A stretch of DNA of 64,000 nucleotides from Apium graveolens (Eukaryota > Streptophyta > Magnoliopsida > Apiales > Apiaceae). A program made the translations under genes and the position numbers. The DNA lies in the NCBI RefSeq assembly GCF_009905375.1, contig NC_133652.1:123835205-123899204 (forward strand), read 5' to 3'. Every line of letters begins with the position of its first letter. Positions within the stretch are counted from its first letter, which is position 1. The notes under the pieces are model-generated. The model made no database searches. It saw only the letters and a list, made by a program, of their open reading frames with translations, and was not told the origin of the DNA. Positions 20,783-33,799 of this stretch are shown here, in pieces.

Positions 20783-23700
20783 ATGGCACCAGTAGTTAAA
20801 ATTATGTCTCAATCTAGATTTGTTTATGAAAAGAATAATTTCGTAGCCTTGGTTGAAAAGAATGAAGCTCATTCTGATTATCACAAGATGATAGACTTCA
20901 TCAAAAACTGCAAACTAAGTTATGCAATGCTGGAAGCCCCAACCATCTACTGTGAGGTGATTGAGGAGATTTGGACAACTGCAGAGTTCAACTCCACAGA
21001 TATGACTATTGCCTTCTCTCTCAAAGGTAAGGATTATTGCATTAACTATGATGATATACAGTCTTGCTTTAAGTTGCCTGAGAATAATGCCATGACACCA
21101 CACACTGATAAAGATGTATCTGCTATGTTAGATTCCATAGGCTATGCTTTTGATTCTGCTAGTTTAGGTAGTATTAGAAGGAAGGGCCTTAGGAAAGAAT
21201 GGAGTTTTCTTTGAGATGCCTTTATCAAGGTTTTCTCTGGGAAGATTAGCAATTTTGATGCCATAACTTCATCTCTTGTTAATATGCTCTACATGCTAGT
21301 TTCTGATAGGTACTTTAATTTTAGCAACTATGTCATGCTAGAATTAGGTTCCAGATTAGGTAACAAAGCTAATAGACCACATAACATCTACTATGTTAGA
21401 TTCTTTATGTTATTGGCTAACCATGTTTCTGAAGGATTGGTTATATCTAATGAGAATAATAAACTCAAATGCTGGACACGAGAGAAAAGGGTCCTTGCAG
21501 ACCTTTTGAGAATGAACCTCAACAGCCAGGTGCCATTGGTATATTTGCCAATCATGAATGCACCACAGGTAAGTGAGGTAAACACTTTTATAACTCCTAC
21601 TGTTTCCAACCCCATTGTTTCTTTGCCTTCCAGTATGGCAATGGAATCTGTGTCTTTGTCCAAACAGGTTCCTACCAAAGCCACCAAAACTAAAATTTCA
21701 AAACACAAGCCAAAGAAAACCACCTCTGTTGTCTCTCAAAAGACAACAGTTGTAACAACTACCATAAACCCTGAAGGGAGTGAACAGGGTGTGAGTGGTG
21801 AGGGGAGGGGTGAACATCAAGAAACCCCCCAGGATAAGGTGGGAGAGGTGAGTGGTACCCCAGCCAGCCAAGCCACAGTTCTCAAAAGATTGTGGTGGTT
21901 CAAAAGGAGTCAAACACATCCCTAGTTGCATCCTCCCAAAAGGGTGCAACTATTGAAAATAGTCCCCAACCAGGGACACAGAACAAAAGAGGGAGGGACA
22001 CTGAAGCCACAAATTCACCAATCAAAGCCTTTTCAAGGAAGAAGAAGGCCAAGACCCTAGTTTCCACACAAGGGGCACACACAGCACAGATACATCCACC
22101 TGTATCTTTGCCTTCTCAAATTCAGCTTGATGTGACTCCAGCAAATGTGGAGTCACAGCCACATTCTCTCATAATAGAAACACATCCATCATCAAACTCT
22201 CCATCACCCTCTCTAGATGTGGATATGATATTCACATCACTTCCTGATTCTCCCTCATTAAAACTCAGGGAGGAGCCCCACTCAAAACCTGATGATCATC
22301 ATCTTTTAGATGATTTGTTGGATCATCAGCCAATTCTTTCAGATATAGTTGAAGAATCTGTGTCACCTCACTTAAAATCAATTCACACAGATTCAACAAT
22401 TATGTCACTTTCAATATCTACATCTTTTCCTTCTTCAACGGATATCTCTCATCCGTTGACAGGTGGTTGTTCTTCGACGGATAAGCTTAACAGCAGTTAT
22501 CCGTTTATACCATCAGTTTCCACTTCAACGGATACTCCCTATCCGTTGATGGTCTCTACACATATAACAGAAACAATTCCAACTGTAGAGGACATGGTTA
22601 CTGTACAATCACTCTTAGGTTTGAGGGAAGGGAGTGATAATTTGAGTGAGAGGCTGGGTTGCTCCCAGGCAAAAGGAGAGGTTGAGAGTCACCATATGCA
22701 TGCTATTTCTTCCAGCATGGCAAAAGTGAGTGAGGGGAGTGCCACCTTAGAAGGTGAGGGTGAGGGTGTGAGGGTGTGTGTGAGCCAGAGGGAGCCCCTG
22801 ATGCAAGAAAATAGAGAAAATGAGAGAAAGGAAGGTACAGAAGCTATAAGGGTGGATCCAGCCATTGCTAGTGAGTCAATGATAGTGGATGATGCAGAAA
22901 AGGGAAGACAATTTCAGCAACATTACAAAGCTGTAATTGATAACATTTCCTTGGATGCTGACACTTTTACTCACCCTGTTCCAGCCTATCAATTGTTGGC
23001 TGCTCAGGGCAATGTGGAGGCAGAACAGACTTTAAACATTGTACACACTTCAGAATCTCTTCTTAGAGACAAAGCTGCTGTTAACAGGCTGCCTTCTCAA
23101 GCTGGTGAGCCATCTGAAGAATTTGGAGTAAATTCTAATGATGATGACTCTAATTCTTTGGATGAGAGCATGAACTTAGGGGGAGAAGCAGGCCCAAGTT
23201 CTATTCCAGATCTCCCTGATTGGGCATGGGCAAAGGCATCTACACCAGGAGAGTTTGGTGTCACTTTGGTCAGGCAAGTAATGACTATTCAGAAGGCCCT
23301 TCAGGAGACTACAGATGCTGGTACCAAGGCAATTCTTCAAGCTCATCTGGACTCTCTACATCTCTTGCAGTTGCAGTATTTCAAACAGAATCTAAGTGTG
23401 GATGAACTCAAGCAGGACATTGCTGATCTGAAATCCTACAATGCTGAGAAGATGGATTCAGTCATGCCTTATGGTACTATGCAAGATTTGTTGGGGAGAC
23501 TGAGGAAAGCATCTGATGCTGACAAGAGGGTGGCCAGGTTGGAAGACAGAGTTCAGATCATTGAAGATTCTATGGTCACCATTCTTCAGAATCAACAAAC
23601 TCAGACAAATCTACTAATGCAGCTGGCAAAAGCACAAGGCTTGACCCCTACCCTTGATGATAACAAAAAGGGGGAGAATAAAGGGGAAGGGGAAGGAGAG

Positions 23701-25315
23701 CCATCAATAACAGTTCAAATATCTCAAGTGCTAGTTCCTTCCATCACCACTTCTCCAACTATTCAAATCAAAGGAAAGCTTGATGGAATTGATCTAATCC
23801 AGATAGCAGCAGCTGAATTGCAAGTCAAAGAGCAAAGGAGGAAAATTGATGAAAAGATGCAACAGATTTTTGGTTCTACAACTTCTAAATCACAATCTGT
23901 GAAGCATAGCACAAAGGTGGAACCAATTATTATGGAGGTCAAGCCAGTAAGGAGGAATAAGGTTGGAGAGACTTCTTCTAAGAATCTGAAACCTATGGTT
24001 CTCAAGCCCAACAACAGATCCAATAAGGACTCTACAAAGAATCCTCTAAGCCTTGCTCAGATGAAAGAAATGGATTTTCCTCTTCCAAAGCCTGATGAAG
24101 ACAAGGTTTTGGGTGGAAGTATCATAAAGCACAAAGAGACCATGGATGTGGTTGAAAGGAGGAACATGGCTATTATCTTTAGAGAGGGAAAGAGCATTTG
24201 TGTGATGCAAGGACATCCCAAATTCCCAATAGCCAGGAGGGAAGAAGCCAGAAGGTTGAAGGAAGAATCCAAAAAGCTAAAGGCTGACAAAAGAGCACAA
24301 GCAAAGCTTGAAAAACAGCTAAAGTCAAGTAAAGCTGAAGAAAAGAAAGAAATTGAAGACAAAAGTGAAGATGAAGGTATGGGGGACATGGTTGATAATG
24401 ATATGGAAGAAAGAAGTAAGAAAGAGAGGAATGGCAGAAAGGGAACAGAAAGAAGGCCAATGTAAAGAGAAAGATGGTAGATGAGACTGAATAAACCCAA
24501 TCAAAATCCAAACCACTACCTTCTATTCCTGAACCCATTGTGCCTGACCCCTTCATAAACATTCATGGTGAAACAATCATTTCTAAGGAGGAACCAATTG
24601 ATTGGGACACCATCAAATTGCCCACCTTCTTAACCTCTTCTCCACCATCAAAGAAGCAGAAAAGAAGAATCAAATCAACACCTCCTAAAACCTCAATCAA
24701 ATTCACTCAGAAGCCTAAGCCTAAGCCACAAGCCTCTAAGGATGATTATGTTCACATTTGTGATATAAAAGAATTTTCAGACATTGAACTCTATCTGGAT
24801 GAGCTGGAGGAAGTAAGGGGAATAGCTGCCTACAGACAGCTACCAGAAAGACTAGTGTTCAAATACAAAGGAAGTGGGGAAAGAACTTGGCCTCTCTACA
24901 GGATTCTGAATGAAGGCTACTCTACCTTGGTTAGAGTCTACTCAGCCATACAAAGGGATTCTGGCTTTACCAGGCTGCCAAGACTGAGATTCTCAACAAG
25001 ATTGCCAACATAAGGAAAACTTGGTGGGAGCCCAATGCCTTGCCTAGAACATTACTCATTCAAGAAAGAGGAATTACAGTTCACAAATCACCTCATTGGT
25101 TGATGGAGTTCAGAGACAACAAAGGAGTCAGAAGATTTTTCAGACTTGAAGATCAGCTCAAGATTGCCAGTAATGAAACTCTCAAGGATATGCAATCTAA
25201 GTTGGACTTTAGTGAAGAAGATGAAGCTGAGTTCTACAGACAACTTCAACTTCAAACAGAGGAGAATGACAGGAGGCTAGGAAAGAAAACAAGGGATCAA
25301 AGGAAAAGAAATTAA
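20783..25315 (+). pseudogene. Element B ORF3, large extra ORF of unknown function (lightly broken)
   Basis: About 1,500 codons after pol, starting MAPVVKIMSQ like A. The N-terminal domain (to ~21560) carries KNCKLSYAMLEAPTIYCEV and a later FFMLLANHVSEG. This general style resembles globular domains of other plant retroelement extra ORFs, but I cannot name the family. A Ser/Thr/Pro-rich region with six motifs (22435-22549) follows, then acidic and Gln-rich segments and probable coiled coils (near 23260-23650 and 24220-24460). The C-terminal domain reads CDIKEFSDIELYLDELEEVR near 24760 and WLMEFRDNKGVRRFF near 25100. Damage: TGA at 21212 (Cys codon lost), frameshifts near 21885, 24465-24540 and 25000. 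No membrane spans seen. The frame 21892-24465 is open for 858 codons. Confidence 0.82.
22435..22549 (+). repeat. Three forward/reverse motif pairs in B ORF3
   Basis: Copies at 22435 (F), 22451 (R), 22474 (F, the only TCGACGGAT form in B), 22499 (R, ATCCGTTTA), 22525 (F) and 22541 (R). Order and number equal A's cluster at 10058-10172. Confidence 0.8.
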
Positions 25316-25437
25316 TCTGCTCAGGCTAAAGGAGCACCCTTGGAAACAATGTAATTCTTCAATTCCATCTCAGCATACACATTTTTGCAGCACTTTTGAA
25401 TTTCTGCTTTATTACAGTTAATATATTTGTCAAGTAT

Positions 25438-25502
25438 TTTGTTATCATCAAGCTAAACCCAAATTTATGCCTACAGTTCTAGTAGACATAAATAGGGGGA
25501 GA
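25438..25502 (+). other. 3' untranslated block and polypurine tract of B
   Basis: TTTTGTTATCATCA and AGTAGACATAAAT precede the purine tract AGGGGGAGA (25494-25502), next to the 3' LTR start at 25504. It matches the block in A and E. Confidence 0.8.
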
Positions 25503-25503
25503 T

Positions 25504-26180
25504 TGTTAGGAATATGTGTATTAGTTTGATGATAAGTTATACAAAACACTTAAGTAGAAATCTAGTATTTGTAGCCTCAACGGATAAGACCATATCCGTT
25601 GAAGGAGTAGCTTTACTTAGCAATAAGTTTAGTATTGTAGCACATTTCATTCTCTGGATTCAAGTTGTAATTCTTAGATGTTGTAGGAAATTATCAGTCA
25701 TGTTGACTACTAGTGGATATGCAAATAGGAGGGCTAATTATAAATATTTCATGCCTTGTAATTTTGTATAAGTGAAGAAGTATCAACTGATATTGAAGAC
25801 CTTCAACGGATAAGAAACAAAGCTTCAACGGATGTCTCTAAAGCTTCAACGGATAATATCCATCAACAGATAAGTGCTTCAACGGATAAAGACTTCAACT
25901 GATAATGCATCAACGGATAAAGCTTCAATGGATAAAGCCTCAACGGATAAGGCATCAACGGATGAAAGCTTCAACGGATGATTAGTTCATTAGCAGTTGA
26001 TAGTGATAATTCATAAGCTGACAGAGGCACATGGGTTGACAGAGACAAACTGGAATGTGGAAGCCTCTAGGAGGAATCAAGAAAATGCAGCATTTCCATT
26101 CTGGTGCAAACAAGGAAGTATTCAAAGATTAACAGCTAAGCCTAAATTGCATTGGATAAAGAAATGAAGAAGAAACATAT
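25504..26180 (+). repeat. 3' LTR of B, first part
   Basis: First 677 bp of B's 3' LTR up to the insertion of C. It has a perfect motif hairpin at 25576-25601 (TCAACGGAT and ATCCGTTGA) that is partly lost in the 5' LTR, and an eleven-unit motif array at 25803-25980. The last five bases CATAT are C's target duplication. The right copy is CATGT at 39693-39697, and the 5' LTR shows the unaltered CATGT. Confidence 0.93.
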
Positions 26181-29100
26181 TGTAACACCCCCAGATCCGG
26201 GGTCGGGGATCCGGGTCGTCACGGTCTTTCTTTCCACAATATCACTTCACTTAATTAATAATAATAACCTTATGCTGTGACCCCACACTAACACACACCA
26301 CAACCTGTTATAGTCTCAGAGATGAAATTTAAATAAGTACAAGTCTTTGAATCCACAATTTAAAAGTTATTACAACCCAAAATGATTTCTTGATAAATTT
26401 ACAGTTAATTGCCATTATCTGCCACAAGTTATAATTATACATAATTGATTCTCAAAAGTAGATGGTCTGATCTACAATAGATCTACCTCTGCAGCTATAG
26501 CAGCTACAACATCAACGGGAAGACGCGGGACGCTTCCCACGCGCTTGCGCTGGGTCTGCTGGAGTCTGGCCATCTTTCCTAACTGTTGTTGTGTGATGAA
26601 GAAATAAAGCAAGGGTGAGCAGCAAGCCCACCAAAATAATATGTATAATGATTTACAATATATGAGCCTTCTCATAGTACTCATGAAAGTCTTGGTCAAA
26701 AGAAATGAACCAAGTTTGATATCTTAATGCGATGAAGTCGCAAAATATCCAGTATATATACATATATACTTTTCAAAATCTTGGAAGTCCTCTTCCATGC
26801 ATAATATACACAGAGTTCCAGTGTATAACTGTATAAAAATATCGTTGCAAGGTGATCTCATATATCTAACCTTGTCTCAACGTTTTTCTGAAAATCTTTG
26901 TCATGCATAAGATAATCATTAACTAGATATAAGTTTAAAAGATGAAGTTACAAGATACCCCAAAATACTTATATCTTTCCCAAATACTACTTGAACTACC
27001 CCCGTTCAAGTTATAATCACTTTCAAAGGTTCATCACATAGATGAGACTACAAGACAAGATTTGAATAGATTCAATCTTTGAATATCATTATAAATAATG
27101 AAGTTACGAGATACTTCATTAAGACCCGATATATAAATATATTCATATATATCTCCCATACATTTCCTGAAAACCTCTGTCATGTAAAGTATGAACAGAG
27201 TTGCAATATCCAATGAATTTGGAAGGAAAAGAATTTTGGCATAAACCAGATATCTTGCTGATCAGGCAAAGATACCAATAAGTAACCTTTTCTACTGTAG
27301 ATGGATGAATTCCTCACCGGTCATCACCCTGGCCGCATTAGGACCTCGCGCTAGACCGTTACCCGGCCACTCACGCGTTGATGGACTGCCACCCAGCCAC
27401 TTACACATTCATAGACCGTACCCCAGCCTGTCGCTTATGCCGACTCAATCAGATGGACTTACTTCCCGAACATTGGGCAAGTAATCAAATTGTTTTCTCA
27501 AAACAGCAACCATGTTGCGAATATAAAATACACCATAGAGCCGGATCCCCAAGATTTTGAGCGAATATTCAAGTCTCCTTCGAAAGGAAGATCTTAAATC
27601 GGAAAACGAGTTTTGAGATCCGCTCTAACTTTTAAAATCATTTTGAAGCCTCGAAAACATTTTTAAGAATGTTTGGAGTAAAGCTGATTTAATGAAATAA
27701 ATCAGTCCCGATATATTAGAAAATATCTGAATATTATTATTTAAATAATATTCCCATAAAGAATAATCTTTATAAAAATAATTGAAGTAGAAGTATTAAA
27801 ACTTATACTAGAAACGAGTATTAAATAACCAAAGATACACTTATATGAAAGTATTATCTTTATTTGAATAATCGAAAATAAGTTTGATTATTAACACCTT
27901 ATTCTTTAATAAAATAAAGAATATATTTCAGTAATAAGCGGAGTCATAATACCTCGAATGAATATTATAAATAATATTCATTAAATAAAATAAAGGAGTC
28001 ATACATCCTCAAATGAATATTCAAAATAATATTCAATAATAAAATAAAGGAGTCATAAGTCCTCAGATGAATATTCGAAATAATTTTCAATAATAAAATA
28101 AAGGAGTCATAAGTCCTCGGATGAATATTCGAAATAATATTCAATAATAAAATAAAGGAGTCATACATCCTCAAATGAATATTCAAGATAATATTCATTA
28201 ATAAAATAAAGTTATCGAATAAACCTTATTCGATTAATAGTTTTTGAAAACTATAACCATATATATATATAAATATATATATATAAAATCTACTCGGGAT
28301 CCTCGACTCCCGGTTTTAGAAAATGTTTTCACCTTTGGGTCCCTATACTAAGGGTATATGCAAATTACTGCTATTCTCTAGCATAGGTATTATCAACTGA
28401 ACCAACAGATATATATGGCAAGAATACGAAACAGGCATGCATATATATACCATATCAGCATGCTTCAATATATCGCAACATTTGCTAATTAACCAACATG
28501 CATCTATCGCAAGATAATGCATATACATATATTCATCACAACAACAGTATAACGGGTAGAAAACTTGCCTTAGCGACTGGGGGTTACGAATGGCTCGGGA
28601 CGAGTCTGGTAACCTATAAGCAACAAGTAAGTTGGAATTAAACCAAAGTCACTTGTAAATCTATACTCTAACCAACTCAGACTCTAACGCTCGTTTTGCG
28701 CTCACTGATTCGCTTAAGTCACTCGGGTACCCTCGGCTCCACCATTTTTAATAATTTAACCTTTACGAGTTTTAAGGCGATTCTTTCGCGAGTGTCTTAT
28801 GAACTTCCTAACACACTCTACATAAATGTTTCATGCTCCAATTAGTCATTTAAGGGCCTTAACCAAGGTTTCAAAGTAAGGCGAGGGGTAAAGGTTCGTT
28901 CGCGAAACACCGTTACTTAAAACGGTCGTTTCTCCTAAACCGTACATCGGATTCAAGCAAACCACATATCAAAACGAAGCTTGAAACATAACCTATCTAA
29001 GCATGGAAGTGGTTAGTTTATAGAAGTGGGTGTTCGGGTCCAACAGTTAATCACAATATAGTTTATAGAAAATCGGGCATTACGACGGCTATAACCTAAC

Positions 29101-30191
29101 GATTTCCAAAGTTTAAACTACACCAAATCATCACCAATTCAACAACAATCCAACATCCATCAACATCAAACTAAACCCATTCATCTAAGCACTATTATCA
29201 TCCAAAGAAACCAAACTTAAAACTAAGGGTTCAAGAGTTTATACCTTCCTTGGAGAGTGGGTAGTCACTAACAAGCCTCTAGGAACCTTGATCTATGCTT
29301 AATCAACCTTAAGCTTTCATGAAAATCAAGAAAATCAAAGTAAGTTACTATTCACTACTATTCATCATCATCTTTGATGAGTGGATTAGCTATGCAAACC
29401 ATGGAATCTTGATCTTAAACTCATGGTATAACTAAGTTATGAAATATAGGATCCAAGGAAACAAACCTTGTAATTTTCCATGGCCTAGAACTTGAGTTTT
29501 GAAAATCTATTTCTTCATTTCTTGAAAAGGCCGAATGGAAGAAGAAAGAAATGGGGGAGAGCTTTTGCTTGCTTGTCTTGCCTTGATATTTGTGCAAAGA
29601 ATGCATGGTTGTGGTTAATTATTGGCTAAATATCTTGTTTTCACTTGCTTATGTCATTGCTTGCATCACTACTTTGCCACATGTCTCATTCTTGTGGTGT
29701 GATGATGTCACCTTGCTTCTAACCACATGTTTTAGCTTATATTAGAAGCTTTCTTCTCATGTTACTTGCATGTGCTTACCCCTTGGACGTTTATTTGTTT
29801 TACGGTTCGCTTAACTCTCTTTCTCGTTGATCGTTTGAGGGATCATACCCGGGATCTTATTACTTGGGTTCCCTTAACCTTTCTCAATATATTATATTCC
29901 TTTTTATAATCCTCTCTTATAATCCTTGAATTTAAATCCCTTTAATCATGTTACCTTATACTCAATTCTTTCGGTATCTGGTGGATTTTCGAGAAAAATC
30001 AAAGTGTTCGGAATTGGATTCTGACGATCTTTACATACACTTATTTACTTTATGGAATACTAATACGATATTAGAATTTCCATAACAGTACTCCTATATA
30101 GCGTGGTCTGATAATTTTTCTTAATCAGCATCATCAGCAAAAGTTACTATTCATCCGTGTTTCAAAAATTCCAAAAATTGGGGTTATTACA
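26181..30191 (-). repeat. 3' LTR of C (left copy)
   Basis: 4,011-bp LTR, offset exactly 9,501 bp from its partner. It includes a 54-bp minisatellite (27940-28211) and a GC-rich end near 26190-26225. Small open frames shared by both LTRs are not supported as genes. Confidence 0.95.
27940..28211 (+). repeat. 54-bp minisatellite in the C LTR (five units)
   Basis: GGAGTCAT recurs at 27940, 27995, 28049, 28103 and 28157, spacings 55, 54, 54 and 54 bp, within units rich in AATATTC and AATAAAATAAA. The same array is at 37441-37712 in the other LTR. Confidence 0.9.
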
Positions 30192-30210
30192 GTCTCCCCT
30201 CCTTAAAAGG
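30192..30210 (-). promoter_or_regulatory. Polypurine tract of C
   Basis: On the minus strand the purine-rich AAGGAGGGGAGAC lies directly before the left LTR, as needed to prime plus-strand DNA. Confidence 0.85.
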
Positions 30211-30489
30211 ATTCCGTCCCGGAATCAAATAAAAATGAATAGGGATACTTTCTTAGCATTGCACTTTCTAACTCTCAAGTAAATTTTCCCACGTTGTGGT
30301 TCTACCATCAAACTTTGACTAGTTTGATAACCCTTCTCCTAAGCACTTGTTCCTTTTCAATCTATAACCCTTCTTGGTTGCTCCATATAGGTTACTTCTG
30401 GTTGCATGTCTATGCGCTCATATGCCCCTATTTGTCCGGCATCCGAATTACATTTCCTTAACATTGATACGTGGAACACGTTATGAACT

Positions 30490-30990
30490 TGCTACATGTT
30501 CGGGGTTAGGGCTAGCTCATATGATAACTTCCCAATATGTCTTAATATATCCAAGGGTCCAACAATTTGTGGACTTAGCTTTCATTTCTTTCCGAACCTC
30601 ATCCTTCCTTTCCAAGGGAATACCTATAACAACACTAGGTCCCCTACTTCCTATTCTTTGTCCTTTCGTGTCAAATCAACATATTTATCATGTCCATCTT
30701 GGGCTACTACCTGCCGTCCTCTGATTAGATCTATTATATCCCTGGTCCTTTGGACAACTGCGGGTCCGAGCATCTTGCGCTCTACAACTTAATCCTAACA
30801 TAAGGGAGATCGACATTGTCTTCCCTCAAGGATCTCATAAGGCGATACCTCGATATTAACATACGATCGATTATCGTGAGATAACTTAATCTGCGTTAAG
30901 TGATCATTCCAAATTCTTTCAAGTCTATTGCACCGGCTCTCATCATAGCTTCTAGCATTATATCTTTTGCTTCTCACTACCCATCCTTTT
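30490..30990 (-). pseudogene. pol: Gypsy integrase C-terminal remnant (C)
   Basis: Minus-strand reading gives the end of a gypsy integrase: WNDHLTQIKLSHDNRS, then SPYEILEGRQCRSPLC near 30800. Past stop codons come DKYVDLTRKDKE, EVGDLVLL and KLSPQIVGPLDIL near 30540-30700. These match the usual SPYE-LYGR-CRSPLCW and VSPWKG...GKLSPRYIGPFEIL blocks of chromovirus integrases. Several in-frame stops make it non-functional. Confidence 0.82.
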
Positions 30991-33799
30991 CCAGTTCGTA
31001 GTCGTTGCTATCTTCCGTACATAATATTATACTGGTTACACTTTTGCTCGTTAGTGTTCTATAACCTTTTAATAACCACGTCAACCTTAGTATCATGAAC
31101 GTGTTTCCATTCTGAATACCACCATAACTTTACTACTCCTTTTTCAGCTGCTTCTATCTTTGGAAGCTTAATCCTTCATATAGAAGTAAAAGAATTTATT
31201 GAGAGATCACTATGATCATGAACACTTGTTATCTCGCATAGTTAGTACAGAAGGTGGCCAGCCTTTAGTACTTGACAAGCAATTAAACAATAGTTGGTAT
31301 CCTACTAGGCTTCTATCACACAGATAGACAGTCATTCGGCAATACCTCCCCTTCTGGAAGGGTTGTTCTTCTCAACTTACATGAAATGAAAAGAAGAGAA
31401 AAGAACGAACTGAAGAGAATTGTATATATAAAAAAAAATATACTGCCACAAAATATCTGGATTGGAACCTACCTCTGAATTATAGAGGTTTGTCATAGGA
31501 GAACAAAACATAAACGTATTTATATCAGCATCAAGTATTATAGCATCGTATTTCCCATGCCTAAATATTTCTATTCCGTCCATCATTCTATGGACCCATG
31601 CTCTTCTTCGAGCTTATACACAATCACCTTTGAAACTCCCTCGATATCGAAAATCGAATCTGGGATCTCATTCTAGACCTCATCGTTACTAGAATCCATT
31701 TCTATACCGCAACCTTCTTCGTATGGGTAATACTACTCTTTATCGATAAGAAGGAATAAATATATCATAGGTAGATAATTGACTTAATTAGTCTATCAAT
31801 GATAACTTATACACCACCACGACCCAATTAGTGGTACTTACTCTCAACATCCATTCCAATACAACTCTCACGGTTGTAAGTAATCAGCTCATTACTCTCA
31901 GAATCATTCCTACATTACTATGGCCCACCGTTGACCTACTGTAGTCATTCGTTTTCCATGAAGTTTTAATAGCTAACCATACGGAGTCCATTCATATCAT
32001 ATCGAATTCTTCTAAGGAGGTAACATGATCACCATTCTTGATTCATGAAGAACACTCCTGATCCTGACGTACATTCATGACGTGAAGCAGATAAAATTGC
32101 AGAAGAGTTTCAATCAAAGCAACGATAGCAGGTTAATACCATTCTTAATCATATGCCTTAAATAGAAGACTTAACTCAAAGGTTCGTCTAGTCCTTTTGG
32201 AAACATGGTCCTGGCTTATCCCAAGATAGGACCTCATAAGATAGATAGCCCGTTCATGGCGATTACATGAATTAAACTTTTACCAACTACTATTACGGTT
32301 GGGTATTGCACAGTCATCAGAAGGAATGTCAATCTTCCAAACCATAATACAACCTTCACAGTTTTAACCATCATCACTGTATTCCTCTGGCACAAGCGCC
32401 TATAATTATCCTCTTACCTTTAAAGTGTCGGCCACCTCTTTGGCCTTTCCTGATATTAAAATTTCCTTATAGTCAATGTCATTTTAACCACCTCCAAATA
32501 AATTTTCTACCTTATTTCCGATCACTGCTTGAGTGAAGATGTTTTCCTTAAAATCAGATGGGAAAAAAAATATCACCATTTTTCCATAAGTTATTGCCTC
32601 ATTCTTTAGAGGCTAATCACTGTCAAGACTGACTCTCAATCATACTTAGAACATTTTTTTTTATCTCAAGTCCTAATTGCCTTGAACAATTTCGACCATT
32701 ACTGGTTCGATCCATACTTTCTCGTGGTTTAACACGTGCCCCACTTGGCATCATTATAATTACGTCATATTTCCTTTATCCACATTTCTATTCTTGAGAA
32801 TTTTGAATATTACCTTTTTCCTTATAAAACCTCTAAGGTTATCCTTCAATCGTTCCTCCTGTATTCCCTAGATACAGGGCATTTCACAATACCATTTACT
32901 AATAGTAGAACCATTGTCTATATACTTCTGCAAAATTTCTCCACTGATTCTTAAAGGTTGTTGTTACCTTAACCCTTTCCCAATCATACTGTCAAAACTC
33001 ATACTGTCCCTATTAAGGGTGACATGCCAACCTTTATGCAGTCCCCTAGGATTCATTTTAAGTTACCAATGTTCTATCCTTAATTCCACCTTAAAAAGGT
33101 ACCTGCATCCTTCCACGAATAAATCAAGTCATATATCCTTGATAGATTATCATATTCATCATTCCCACCTCGATAGTCTATACCTAACTTCATAATAGCA
33201 TCCTTATTCAAATTGAGGTCAATCCATATGGCCTCCAAAAGATAACAACGGTTATCCGCTTGTCTTGCCTAATTTGGTAACGATAACAAGGATGTTCTGG
33301 AAGATATTGGTCGTGTTTAACGTGAACTTCTTCTTAATAATTCCTTATTTACTTTTGTTGTTTATCTCAACAGTCACCTCAATGTTGGGATATCTTTCAT
33401 ACCTGGCGTCTCCCTTTCTGGGTATCAAGCCACCGGTCTTACATTTCACCTTCTTGAAGGTCACTTCCTTCATCCAATTTTTCCTAATTTCTTACTTCCT
33501 TATCCCCTTAGTCTATCCGCGTCTCATTATTTATCCTTCGAATTATCTCAAGGTTTCCTCGAATCCTCCCAACTTACAGGGGATAACTATATGTATCTCT
33601 TATGTCCTCAACCATCAATTTTAACTTATGGTGAATCACCCTCATCCTGACGAATGCATACTTTTCTATTTCTATTGCTACGAGTCGTTAGGGTTTCCTC
33701 ATACCCAACTCCCTTATCATACCTCAAACTCTATTGCCGTTATATTCCTTTCCACTTTAATTTCTTTTTTTTTTCCTTTCTCTTATCATTATTTCATGA
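30991..33799 (-). other. Interior of C without recognisable domains
   Basis: This 2.8-kb stretch lies between the integrase and gag remnants. I could not identify protease or reverse transcriptase blocks on the minus strand, and the open frames seen on either strand are short and unconvincing. It may be heavily decayed pol or unrelated filler. Confidence 0.5.

Noticed and set aside
26472..26699. 75-codon open frame duplicated at 35973-36200 (and other paired small frames in the two 4-kb LTRs)
   Set aside because: Identical pairs only because both LTRs are copies. No domain, no coding bias, and they lie in LTR sequence.
27965..28198. Repetitive 77-codon frame (minus)
   Set aside because: It is the translation of the 54-bp minisatellite in the LTR of C.
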